Source of the DNA: Venatoribacter pacificus
GTDB lineage: Bacteria; Pseudomonadota; Gammaproteobacteria; Pseudomonadales; Oceanobacteraceae
DNA length: 64,000 bases
Reading direction: 5' to 3'
NCBI RefSeq assembly: GCF_025318105.1
Contig: NZ_JAOANI010000028.1
Span: 310,001-374,000, forward strand
This document shows, piece after piece, positions 57,032-64,000 of this stretch. The position numbers and the translations under genes were made by a program. Below the pieces are notes generated by a model. That model saw only the letters and a program-made list of their open reading frames with translations. It was not told the origin of the DNA and did no database searches. The first letter of the stretch is position 1. The number at the start of each line of letters is the position of its first letter.

Positions 57032-57892
57032 TCACACCAACCGCATCGACAGGTCAATCGCTTTGCAGTCTTTGGTCAGGGCACCGATGGAAATGTAATC
57101 CACACCGGTTTCGGCGTAGGCACGCAGGCTGGTATCGGTAATGCCGCCGGAGGCTTCCAGTTTTATCACTCCATTGGTACGGCCCTGACTTTTCTGTCTG
57201 GCATGGACAACGGCAACGCGCATTTGTTCAGGATTAAAGTTGTCGAGCATGATGATGTCGGCACCGGCGTCGATGGCTTCATCCAGTTGCTGCATGGTTT
57301 CCACTTCTACCTCAATCGGTTTGCCGGGGGCAATGTCGTGCGCCTGGCTGACTGCTGCGCGAATGCCACCGGCGGCCATGATGTGATTTTCCTTAATAAG
57401 GAAGGCATCGTACAGGCCAATGCGGTGGTTAAAGCAGCCACCGACGCTGACTGCGTACTTCTGTGCGATACGCAGACCAGGAATGGTTTTGCGGGTATCG
57501 AGCAACTTAACACCGGTACCGGTCACTTTGTCGGCATAGAAACGGCACAGGGTGGCTGTGCCGGACAGACTTTGCAGGAAGTTCAGGGCGCAGCGCTCGC
57601 CGGTCAGCAGCGAGCGGGCACTTCCCTGCAGTTCAAACAGCGTCTGGTTGGGCCGTACCCACTGGCCTTCAGATACACGCCAGATCACGCTGACAGCCGG
57701 ATCAAGCTGGCGGAATACTTCATCTACCCAGGCGCGTCCGGCGATAATGGCGCGCTCACGGGAAATGATGCGCGCTTTGGCTTGCTGAGTGGCCGGGATC
57801 AGACGGGCGGTAATATCGCCGCTGCCCACATCTTCTTCCAGCGCACGGGCAACGATGGTGGCGATATCATTTTGATGCAGGCTCAGATCCAT
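57032..57892 (-). CDS. nadC: Nicotinate-nucleotide pyrophosphorylase (carboxylating)
   Basis: Converts quinolinate and PRPP to nicotinate mononucleotide in NAD synthesis. The 286-aa product has EDVGSGDITARL, LDTRKTIPGLRIAQKYAV, GGCFNHRIGLYDAFLIKENH and EVEVETMQQLDEA. Its ATG lies 26 nt inside the end of the upstream AGCS transporter gene. Next to pilA as in Pseudomonas; nadE, the last enzyme of the pathway, is also in this window. Confidence 0.96.
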   Translation of the reverse strand: MDLSLHQNDIATIVARALEEDVGSGDITARLIPATQQAKARIISRERAIIAGRAWVDEVFRQLDPAVSVIWRVSEGQWVRPNQTLFELQGSARSLLTGERCALNFLQSLSGTATLCRFYADKVTGTGVKLLDTRKTIPGLRIAQKYAVSVGGCFNHRIGLYDAFLIKENHIMAAGGIRAAVSQAHDIAPGKPIEVEVETMQQLDEAIDAGADIIMLDNFNPEQMRVAVVHARQKSQGRTNGVIKLEASGGITDTSLRAYAETGVDYISIGALTKDCKAIDLSMRLV

Positions 57893-59249
57893 GGTTTAAG
57901 AAACTCTTTGTCAGCTTGAAGACGACCGGGCTCAGCAGTAACAGGGCAACCAGGTTGGGCAGCGCCATCATTGCGTTGAGGGTATCGGCAATCAGCCAGG
58001 CGACGTCGAGTTCACGCGTTGCACCGATCGGAATGGCCAAAACCCAGATGATCCGGAAAATGGGCACGGATTTTACACCGAACAGATACTCTGTGCATTT
58101 CTCTCCATAAAAAGACCAGCCGATAATGGTGGTGAAGGCAAAAATCGCCAGCCCCAGAGTCACGATATAGTTGCCGATGCCGGGTAAACCGAGGGCAAAC
58201 GCCGCAGAAGTAAGGTTGGCACCACTTAAACCTTTACCGGCAACACACTCGGCAATTTCCGGCGGACACAGCTGCCAGGCGCCGGAAGCGACAATCACCA
58301 GACCGGTTATTGTGCAGATAATAATGGTGTCGATAAAAGTACCGAGCATGGCGATGCTGCCCTGACGTACCGGGCTGTCGGTTTGTGCGGCGGCATGAGC
58401 AATGGGCGCGCTGCCGAGGCCTGCTTCGTTAGAAAATACACCACGCGCTACACCAAAACGGATGGCAGCCCATACGGCAGCACCGGCAAAACCTCCCATG
58501 GCGGCGGTCGGGTTAAAGGCGTGGTGGAGGATCAGTTCGACGGCTTGCGGTACGCGGTCGGCGAAAACAACCAGCAATATCAGGCCGCCGAGAATGTAGG
58601 CAATCGCCATAAAAGGAACGAGCTTACCGGCCACTTCAGAAATACGGCGGATACCGCCCAGCAGGACCAGACCAACCAAAACGGCAATGGCTACGCCGGT
58701 CACCCACTCAGGAATACCAAAGCCACCATGCAGGGCGTCGGCTACGGAATTTGCCTGGACGCCATTACCAATACCGAAGCCCGCTAACATGCCGAAGAAA
58801 GCAAACAGCAGAGCCATCCAGCGGAATTTCGGGCCAAGGCCATTACGGATGTAGTACATCGGGCCGCCAACATACTGGCCTTTCTCATTGCGTTCGCGGT
58901 AATGAACGGCAAGCACGGCTTCGGCGTATTTGGTGGCCATACCGAGTAAGGCAATTAACCACATCCAGAACAGCGCACCTGGCCCGCCGGAAGCGATGGC
59001 GGTGGCGACCCCGGCAATGTTACCGGTACCAATGGTCGCCGAAAGCGACGTCATCAGTGCGTTAAAACCAGAGATTTCGCCCTGACCTTTACCTTCGCGG
59101 TTTACCCATAAATAGACGAAGCCGCGTTTAATGTTACGGATTGGATAAGCTTTCAGACCCAGGGTCAGATACAGGCCGGTGATGCTGATAAGAAGCAGCA
59201 TCGGTGCTCCCCAGGCCCAGCCATTGATCGTCTTAATGAACTCCAGCAT
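57867..59249 (-). CDS. Alanine/glycine:cation symporter (AGCS family)
   Basis: 460-aa transporter with about 10-11 hydrophobic helices and AGCS signatures: NALMTSLSATIGTGNIAGVATAIASGGPGALFWMW (starting near residue 63), GPMYYIRNGL, and GVARGVFSNEAGLGSAPIAHAAA. Takes up D/L-alanine or glycine with Na+ or H+. The 3' end overlaps nadC by 26 nt, so the two are translationally linked. Divergent from ampD. Confidence 0.95.
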   Translation of the reverse strand: MLEFIKTINGWAWGAPMLLLISITGLYLTLGLKAYPIRNIKRGFVYLWVNREGKGQGEISGFNALMTSLSATIGTGNIAGVATAIASGGPGALFWMWLIALLGMATKYAEAVLAVHYRERNEKGQYVGGPMYYIRNGLGPKFRWMALLFAFFGMLAGFGIGNGVQANSVADALHGGFGIPEWVTGVAIAVLVGLVLLGGIRRISEVAGKLVPFMAIAYILGGLILLVVFADRVPQAVELILHHAFNPTAAMGGFAGAAVWAAIRFGVARGVFSNEAGLGSAPIAHAAAQTDSPVRQGSIAMLGTFIDTIIICTITGLVIVASGAWQLCPPEIAECVAGKGLSGANLTSAAFALGLPGIGNYIVTLGLAIFAFTTIIGWSFYGEKCTEYLFGVKSVPIFRIIWVLAIPIGATRELDVAWLIADTLNAMMALPNLVALLLLSPVVFKLTKSFLNHGSEPASK

Positions 59250-59392
59250 CCGCTTCTCTCTTTATGTCATGTTGTGTCAGCGGTCACTATAAAGGTTGTC
59301 GTCGGGGCTGCCAAACTGACGGCACCGTTAAAAACCGCTAAGGTGTCGACTTTGTTCAATGGTGTAGAAGCGCACAGAGGAAGGACACGAGC

Positions 59393-59950
59393 ATGAAAGT
59401 GAGTGAAGGGCGTCTGGATATTGCCTGTTGGTGTCCTTCGCCTAACTTTGGCCCCCGCCCGCCCGGGCCTGATGGTGATATCACGCTGCTGGTTATTCAC
59501 AATATCAGCCTGCCGCCAGGTCAGTTTGGTGGTGGTTATGTGCAGCAATTTTTTCAAAATAAACTCCCGGCTGATGCCCACCCATACTTTGCAGAAATCG
59601 CTGCCTTGCGGGTCTCCAGCCATCTGCTGATTGAACGCGACGGAGCCGTGACTCAGTTTGTGAATTTTAATGATCGGGCCTGGCATGCGGGACGCTCGGT
59701 TTATGAAGGCAGGGCAGACTGCAACGACTATTCTGTAGGTATTGAATTGGAAGGTACGGATACCGATGCTTACTGTGCGGTGCAGTATGAGGTTCTGGTC
59801 GATATTGTGCGTGCGTTGCAGGCAGAATATCCGGCCATTGGTCGCCGTATTACCGGGCACGAGCACATTGCGCCAGGCCGGAAAACCGATCCGGGTCCGG
59901 CTTTTGACTGGCAATATTTATTCCGCACCTTGGCTTTGTCTGACAATTGA
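59393..59950 (+). CDS. ampD: 1,6-anhydro-N-acetylmuramyl-L-alanine amidase AmpD
   Basis: Cytoplasmic zinc amidase of peptidoglycan recycling that controls AmpR/AmpC inducer levels. The 185-aa product has zinc-ligand regions VIHNISLPPGQFGG (His36) and ITGHEHIAPGRKTDPGPAFDW (His and Asp), as in E. coli AmpD. AGGAAGG precedes the ATG. Followed by ampE after 9 nt. Confidence 0.96.
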   Translation: MKVSEGRLDIACWCPSPNFGPRPPGPDGDITLLVIHNISLPPGQFGGGYVQQFFQNKLPADAHPYFAEIAALRVSSHLLIERDGAVTQFVNFNDRAWHAGRSVYEGRADCNDYSVGIELEGTDTDAYCAVQYEVLVDIVRALQAEYPAIGRRITGHEHIAPGRKTDPGPAFDWQYLFRTLALSDN

Positions 59951-59959
59951 GAGGCTGTT

Positions 59960-60835
59960 ATGAAATTTCTGATCGTTTTTATTGCGCTGGTACTGCAATC
60001 GCAATTGCCGTTACCCCAGCGCAGTACCAGTAGCAGAACCTTTGCTCACTGGCTCAGCTTTTGGCTGCCTCGGGGATTTTTTCAGCGTTTTCCCCGGCAT
60101 ATCAAATATGCGTTGGTTGTGGTTATTCCGGCCATGCTGTTAGCGGCTGGTTTCTGGTATATCGAACATTTAGCCTGGGGATTAATCAGCTTCGCGCTGG
60201 AAATTCTGTTGCTGCTGTACGTTCTTTCGCACATCGGTATTGAACGGCACCTGCAGGAATACCGTGAAGATTTACAGCAGGGGGATACTCAGGGCGCTTA
60301 TCACTGTGCGGAAAAATTTCTCGCTGTTCCCGAAGTCAGCGTGACGGAAGACACCGGGCAGATGAATGAGCAGGTCATTAAAGCGCTGTTGCATCGCTGG
60401 TTCGAATATTTTTTCCTGATGGTTTTCTGGTACATGATTGCTGATGTCGCCGGGGTTTTATTGGCCTGGTTCAGTGTGCAATATGCACGCGCCAGCGATT
60501 GTGATCAGAAAGCCTGGCGTTATCTGCATTGGCTGGAATGGATTCCGGTTCGTCTGTTAGGGCTTACTTACGGTTTGGCGGGTAACTTCATGCGCGCTTT
60601 ACCGGTATGGCAAAGTTATTTATGGCAATTAAAGGCGAGTGGTGCCGATGTATTGTTTTCGGTCGCCAGCAGTGCATTATCCCATAATGGCGAACAGCGC
60701 CAGTGGCACAGTGTGGCCGATGATGGTGAAGCGGCGGCACGTGAACTGGATGAGTGGCATCAGCTGCATTTGCGCAGCGTCTCAATCTGGATGGTGATGA
60801 TTGCCGCGGCCACGGTTGGCGGCTGGTTACTGTAA
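59960..60835 (+). CDS. ampE: Membrane protein AmpE
   Basis: 291-aa inner-membrane protein with about four to five helices, partner of AmpD in the conserved ampDE operon; proposed to modulate beta-lactamase induction, mechanism unclear. The N-terminus MKFLIVFIALVLQSQLPLPQRS and the HRWFEYFFLMVFWYMIADVAG segment are typical. A repeat cluster begins after its stop. Confidence 0.92.
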   Translation: MKFLIVFIALVLQSQLPLPQRSTSSRTFAHWLSFWLPRGFFQRFPRHIKYALVVVIPAMLLAAGFWYIEHLAWGLISFALEILLLLYVLSHIGIERHLQEYREDLQQGDTQGAYHCAEKFLAVPEVSVTEDTGQMNEQVIKALLHRWFEYFFLMVFWYMIADVAGVLLAWFSVQYARASDCDQKAWRYLHWLEWIPVRLLGLTYGLAGNFMRALPVWQSYLWQLKASGADVLFSVASSALSHNGEQRQWHSVADDGEAAARELDEWHQLHLRSVSIWMVMIAAATVGGWLL

Positions 60836-60872
60836 ACGATGCTGCTGTCGTGATGACAGCGGGTTTATTGAC

Positions 60873-61111
60873 GTGGGAGCGACTTTTAGTCGCGCTAACC
60901 GCGGGTCTTGCGACCACGATTTGCGGGCATGGCCCGCTCCTACAGTACGGCGTTTTTCATAAGTGCTGTTATTGCAAGGAGCTCCGGCGACGCGGTAATC
61001 CATCTGTGCAGAGATTGCTTCGTCGTTCCTCCTCGCAATGACGGTGGTGGTTGAGGTGTTTTCGCGGCTGAAAGCCACTCCCACATGGAAAGCCACTCCT
61101 ACACTGAAAGC
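60873..61111. repeat. Cluster of REP-like and palindromic repeats downstream of ampE
   Basis: The 310-bp gap between ampE and the next gene is made of repeats: GCGACT-TTT-AGTCGC (60879-60893) within a GTGGGAGCG unit; a REP arm at 60923-60943 (GCGGGCATGGCCCGCTCC...) identical to 36877-36897; an imperfect palindrome at 60971-61039 (ATTGCAAGGAG with CTCCTCGCAAT, plus an inner CGACG/CGTCG pair) of the 'attgcgagga...aagcaatc' class found in many bacteria; and an 18-bp-period tandem (GAAAGCCACTCCCACA at 61070, GAAAGCCACTCCTACA at 61088, a decayed third copy at 61106). Frames across it look spurious. Confidence 0.8.
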
Positions 61112-61145
61112 TACGCCCAAAGTGTGCGGTCAATTTCTTTTCCGC

Positions 61146-61883
61146 TCAGCCTTTAATAGCAATGCCCACCGGCAGATCTTCAAACCAGTTGAGGAATTCC
61201 TGCACATGAGGTGGCTGAAACAGCCGGCCATGTTGCGGTGCCATAATCTGGATATCCAGTTGTCGCGCACGACGAATCCAGTCCAGCTTCGCCTCGTTTG
61301 ATGGCATCCAGCGCTGATGAAACTTACGCATTTTAGGAATATGGGTGCTCATGGTATCGACCCAAAGCGGAGCATCGGTAGACTCCATCGCCGCTCCCAC
61401 ATCGCCACTCATTAGTATTTTTGCTTTCGGATCGTAAACGTGAAAATTACCGGATGAGTGCAGATAGTGCGCGGGAATAAACTGCAGCTGAATACGACCA
61501 ATATTGAGCGTCATGCCTTCGTCCGGAATGGCGCAGAATTCAATTTTCTCCATACCAAAATGACGGATAAAACTCTCCCATAACCAGGGCGAGTAAAGCT
61601 TGGCATTCGGTAAGGCCTGATCCCATAACCCCAGGGATGAAATAATGTCGGGGTCCTGATGCGAGGCAAACAGATGAGTAATGTGTTCAGCCGGTACAAA
61701 TTTTAAGACCGCCGACAGCATCGGCGCGAATAATTCAATGCCGCCCGGATCAAGCAAAATAGCCTGATCGCCACTTTGCACCATGTATTGATTGGTATCG
61801 ATAATCCCTTCGGCTTTTTGCGGATCGCGGGCGAACATAATCCAGCGGTGATCGCCGTCTTCGTACAGTGTGGTGGCCAGCAT
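61146..61883 (-). CDS. ODP-like diiron metallo-beta-lactamase-fold protein
   Basis: 245-aa soluble protein of the flavodiiron/ODP branch of the MBL fold. Ligands visible: His75-x-Asp77-x-Asp79 (SHQDPD), His142 (YLHSSGNF), Asp161 (SGDVG) and His218 (PQHGR). The first four match flavodiiron spacing exactly (67 and 86 residues from the first His), and the last is close. It lacks the flavodoxin domain, so it is more likely a sensor or oxygen-binding protein than an NO/O2 reductase. AAGGA precedes the ATG. It follows an MCP-like gene by 39 nt on the same strand. Confidence 0.85.
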   Translation of the reverse strand: MLATTLYEDGDHRWIMFARDPQKAEGIIDTNQYMVQSGDQAILLDPGGIELFAPMLSAVLKFVPAEHITHLFASHQDPDIISSLGLWDQALPNAKLYSPWLWESFIRHFGMEKIEFCAIPDEGMTLNIGRIQLQFIPAHYLHSSGNFHVYDPKAKILMSGDVGAAMESTDAPLWVDTMSTHIPKMRKFHQRWMPSNEAKLDWIRRARQLDIQIMAPQHGRLFQPPHVQEFLNWFEDLPVGIAIKG

Positions 61884-61922
61884 AGTGTTATTCCTTGTCC
61901 TGCGTATTGTCCGCCAGAGGGA

Positions 61923-62522
61923 TCATGGAGTGTGTTTCTGCCGTTGTCCGAGCAGGCGTCTGGCCTGACTCAGATGGGCGCGGATTTTATCAGCGGTATC
62001 GGTGATATTTTGGGCGATCACTTCCAGCTGATTACGGAAGTCACCGGCTGAGGCAGCTTCTACTTTACTGGACGTGGCGATCAGGTTCGCGGTGCGGATG
62101 TGTTTGTCGCCTTCTTCCAGCTGCTGTTCTAACTCACGTAAACCACGGCTCAGGGTGTGTGACAGAGCCTCGCGTTGCTGGTAACAGCTTTGCATCGCGT
62201 GATGAAGCGAAGCGATGTTGTCGCTGTGCTGTGTTTCGATCCAATCAAACTTTTCTGCAGCGGTACTGGCACGCCAAAGCGCGACGGCGTTGTGCGAAAG
62301 ATGTTCAGATACGCCATTGATGTATTGCGACTGGCGGATAATGTCGGACGCCAGCTCATCAATAAAATGCGTAATCGCCTTAAAACCTACCGTTTTCGAA
62401 CCTGCGCGCACGGCTAATGCACGGGCATTTTTAGCGGTTAAGGCCAGCCCTTTGGCTTCCAGCATGGCCTGATGCAGTTCGGCGGCAATGCTGGCGGCGG
62501 TAACAAAAATCGGTGTCGCCAT
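61923..62522 (-). CDS. MCP signalling-domain-like helical protein
   Basis: 199-aa all-helical protein without transmembrane segments. Residues about 24-66 resemble the hairpin tip of methyl-accepting chemotaxis proteins (ALTAKNARALAVRAG, GFKAITHFIDELA), aligned to the usual LxxNAxIExARAGExGxGFxVVAxEVRxLA with changes at several contact residues. The rest (about 95-199) is coiled-coil-like. It would be a soluble chemoreceptor-like signalling protein; no CheA/CheW gene is nearby. Upstream of, and probably cotranscribed with, the ODP-like gene. The start lacks a strong ribosome-binding site. Confidence 0.7.
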   Translation of the reverse strand: MATPIFVTAASIAAELHQAMLEAKGLALTAKNARALAVRAGSKTVGFKAITHFIDELASDIIRQSQYINGVSEHLSHNAVALWRASTAAEKFDWIETQHSDNIASLHHAMQSCYQQREALSHTLSRGLRELEQQLEEGDKHIRTANLIATSSKVEAASAGDFRNQLEVIAQNITDTADKIRAHLSQARRLLGQRQKHTP

Positions 62523-62614
62523 AAATCGGTTCGCTATTCAGTTCGCTGTGATAAGGGCTGCTTGGATGAGTGCAGGGTACGTCCAGTATAGATAGTTTTT
62601 GGCAGACCCTTGAG

Positions 62615-63952
62615 TTAAGGCATCGCGGTGGTTTTTGTCGCCAGTTCTGTACCGGCGGCATTGGTTTTCAACCAGCCACGCACCCGCCGCACAATCACAT
62701 TGCTGTCATCGTAATTAAGGTCAAACGCAGGAACGGCAATTTGCTGGTATTGCTGTCGCTGTTTGTGGCGCATGGCGCCTGCGCGCTGTTGGTTGGCATA
62801 GGCCGGGCTGATGCTCTGCTCGCTGATCAGATCCAGCAAAGGCATATCCAGTTGCACCATTTGCTGATTGAGCGGCACCGGAGAGAGTGAATTATCAACC
62901 GCATCAATCAGAATCAGTGCCAGCCCCCGCTCCTGAGCTTTAGCCTGGTCTGGTGCAGTGCCGCCTGTGGCTGCGGCCTGTGGTTGCGACTGGCTGCGGG
63001 CCAGCAAAAAGTCGACCGCCCAGTTGGCGCTGTTACCGCAGGCGATCACCACAATATTCAACTGGCCGCGTTGATTAAGGTAACTGACGCCCTGGCGGAT
63101 ACGGGTCAGCATCTGTTCGCGGTATTCAGCATTGCGATCAACCGCCGGTGCTATCGGCGTGGCGGCTGCATTGGCGTTGGCAGGCAATGGTGGCAGTTCG
63201 CTCAGTCTTGGCAGGGCAGGCTCGGCCGCATTTAAAACGCTGTCCTGTTCTGCGCTGGCGTCGGCTTTTTCGATGGCCGCGATGTTGGCACTGTCAGCGG
63301 CGTCGGCTGCCGGAGTGGCTGGCACAGCATTGCCCGGTGCCGCATCCGCGGCTGTGGTTTCTGCTGTTGCTGGCGGACTGTCCGGCGTTGTGGTCATGCG
63401 GGCGCTGTATTCCGTTTCCGGAGTGCGTGCGGGGGGTTGTGCCGCAGGCAGCTCTGGCAGTTCAATGCTCAGTGTGGTCCAGCCATGAGCGGGCAGGGTT
63501 TCACGCAGGGGCGCGACGATTTCCGGCCAGTGGCTGTGCTGACCATTGTCATGCAGAATCAATACGCCGCCCTGAGGCTGGCCGCGGGTTTCGGTCAGCA
63601 GCAGACCATAAAATTCGCTTTCCGCCGCGACCAGACGAACCATTTCATACTGGCGGTTATTCAGTTGCAGATACTGCAGCAGACCCTCATGGCGGCTGGC
63701 GGCTACGTCGGGGATGACGCGCATTGACGTGTTCTGATCCGTTGCCTGCGTCTCTTCTCCGGCACTGCTGGCACCATCTCCGGTATTTTGCTCATCCGGC
63801 AAGGCGGCAGCGCCTGCCGGCACCGGGTTGCCGTCGGTAGTGGTATCGTTGGTCGTATCACCGTCAGCGGCATACAGGACGCTGCTGCACAGCAGAAGCA
63901 GTGCTGATAAGGCCTGGGGCAGGAATTGGCGATAAAAGAGCGTGGCCTGCAT
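62615..63952 (-). CDS. DUF3530 family exported alpha/beta-hydrolase-like protein
   Basis: 445-aa protein with a signal peptide (about 1-28), a Thr/Asp/Gly-rich linker, then a DUF3530-like alpha/beta fold: strand GGVLILHDNGQHSHWPEIVAPLRETL, HGWTTLSIELPEL, nucleophile-elbow-like ACGNSANWA and late LILIDA. Between the second strand and the elbow lies an unusually long Ala/Pro/Thr-rich insertion (about residues 168-275). Activity unknown; the Ser in GNSAN is a possible nucleophile. Its upstream region runs off the window. Confidence 0.8.
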   Translation of the reverse strand: MQATLFYRQFLPQALSALLLLCSSVLYAADGDTTNDTTTDGNPVPAGAAALPDEQNTGDGASSAGEETQATDQNTSMRVIPDVAASRHEGLLQYLQLNNRQYEMVRLVAAESEFYGLLLTETRGQPQGGVLILHDNGQHSHWPEIVAPLRETLPAHGWTTLSIELPELPAAQPPARTPETEYSARMTTTPDSPPATAETTAADAAPGNAVPATPAADAADSANIAAIEKADASAEQDSVLNAAEPALPRLSELPPLPANANAAATPIAPAVDRNAEYREQMLTRIRQGVSYLNQRGQLNIVVIACGNSANWAVDFLLARSQSQPQAAATGGTAPDQAKAQERGLALILIDAVDNSLSPVPLNQQMVQLDMPLLDLISEQSISPAYANQQRAGAMRHKQRQQYQQIAVPAFDLNYDDSNVIVRRVRGWLKTNAAGTELATKTTAMP

Positions 63953-64000
63953 CGGCGGGCGATCCTTAAAAACGGGCGGTTAGCGGGTTTACAGCAAAAG

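Noticed and set aside
60827..61120. 97-codon minus-strand frame (VGVAF repeats, ARRNDEAIS, VGAGHARK)
   Set aside because: It is the translation of REP-like and tandem repeats; the same VGAGHAR peptide appears across the REP before purD.
1..64000. Prophage, transposase, CRISPR, toxin-antitoxin or defence island
   Set aside because: None of the reading frames shows integrase, transposase, Cas, nuclease-defence or toxin motifs; no regularly spaced direct repeats of CRISPR size and no tRNA gene were seen.

Overview
The window looks like ordinary chromosome of a marine-type gammaproteobacterium close to the Oceanospirillaceae (Thalassolituus/Oceanobacter-like). That placement is inferred from protein sequences and from gene order, which matches several separate blocks of the Pseudomonas aeruginosa chromosome. 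No prophage, insertion-sequence transposase, CRISPR array, tRNA or rRNA was seen. The accessory content is mainly small non-coding repeats and type IV pilus surface genes.

Layout. 1-11.8 kb (+): end of rplU, rpmA, obgE, proB, kdsA, rpsT, murJ, ribF, ileS, lspA, fkpB, ispH (ribosome, proline, KDO, peptidoglycan lipid II flipping, flavin, lipoprotein and isoprenoid functions). 12-22.2 kb (-): type IV pilus minor pilins and PilY1, then the PilR/PilS two-component system. 22.3-30.3 kb: nadE, a 600-bp palindromic repeat element, bamD, rluD, pgeF, a DUF4124 protein and ilvIH. 30.4-42.8 kb: coq7, a Ycf46-like AAA ATPase, a RetS-position hybrid sensor, purD, purH, fis, dusB, a DUF3426 protein, prmA and aroQ. 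43-48 kb: a diguanylate cyclase response regulator next to lapG and lapD, then a copper chaperone. 48-51.4 kb: a CrtISO/RetSat-like FAD oxidoreductase facing a PadR regulator, and a DUF808 membrane protein. 51.4-59.2 kb (-): yacG, coaE, pilD, pilC, pilB, pilA, nadC and an AGCS transporter. 59.4-64 kb: ampD, ampE, a repeat cluster, a diiron ODP-like metallo-beta-lactamase-fold protein paired with an MCP-like protein, and a DUF3530 protein.

How it works together. The window carries much of one type IV pilus system: major pilin, minor pilins, tip adhesin, assembly ATPase, platform protein, prepilin peptidase, and the PilS/PilR pair. A sigma-54 promoter in front of pilA, preceded by four phased TGTCA/TGACA half-sites, is the likely target of PilR. 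A second surface theme is biofilm control by c-di-GMP (diguanylate cyclase, LapD receptor, LapG protease) and a RetS-like sensor whose ATP-binding motifs are degraded.

The most unusual items are the ODP-like diiron protein co-directional with an MCP-tip-like helical protein (61.1-62.5 kb), the pilA enhancer, the degenerate RetS-like sensor, the two TGCAT/ATGCA palindromes between the PadR gene and its neighbour, the large palindromic element at 23.9-24.5 kb, and a repeat that supplies the C-terminus of the FAD oxidoreductase.
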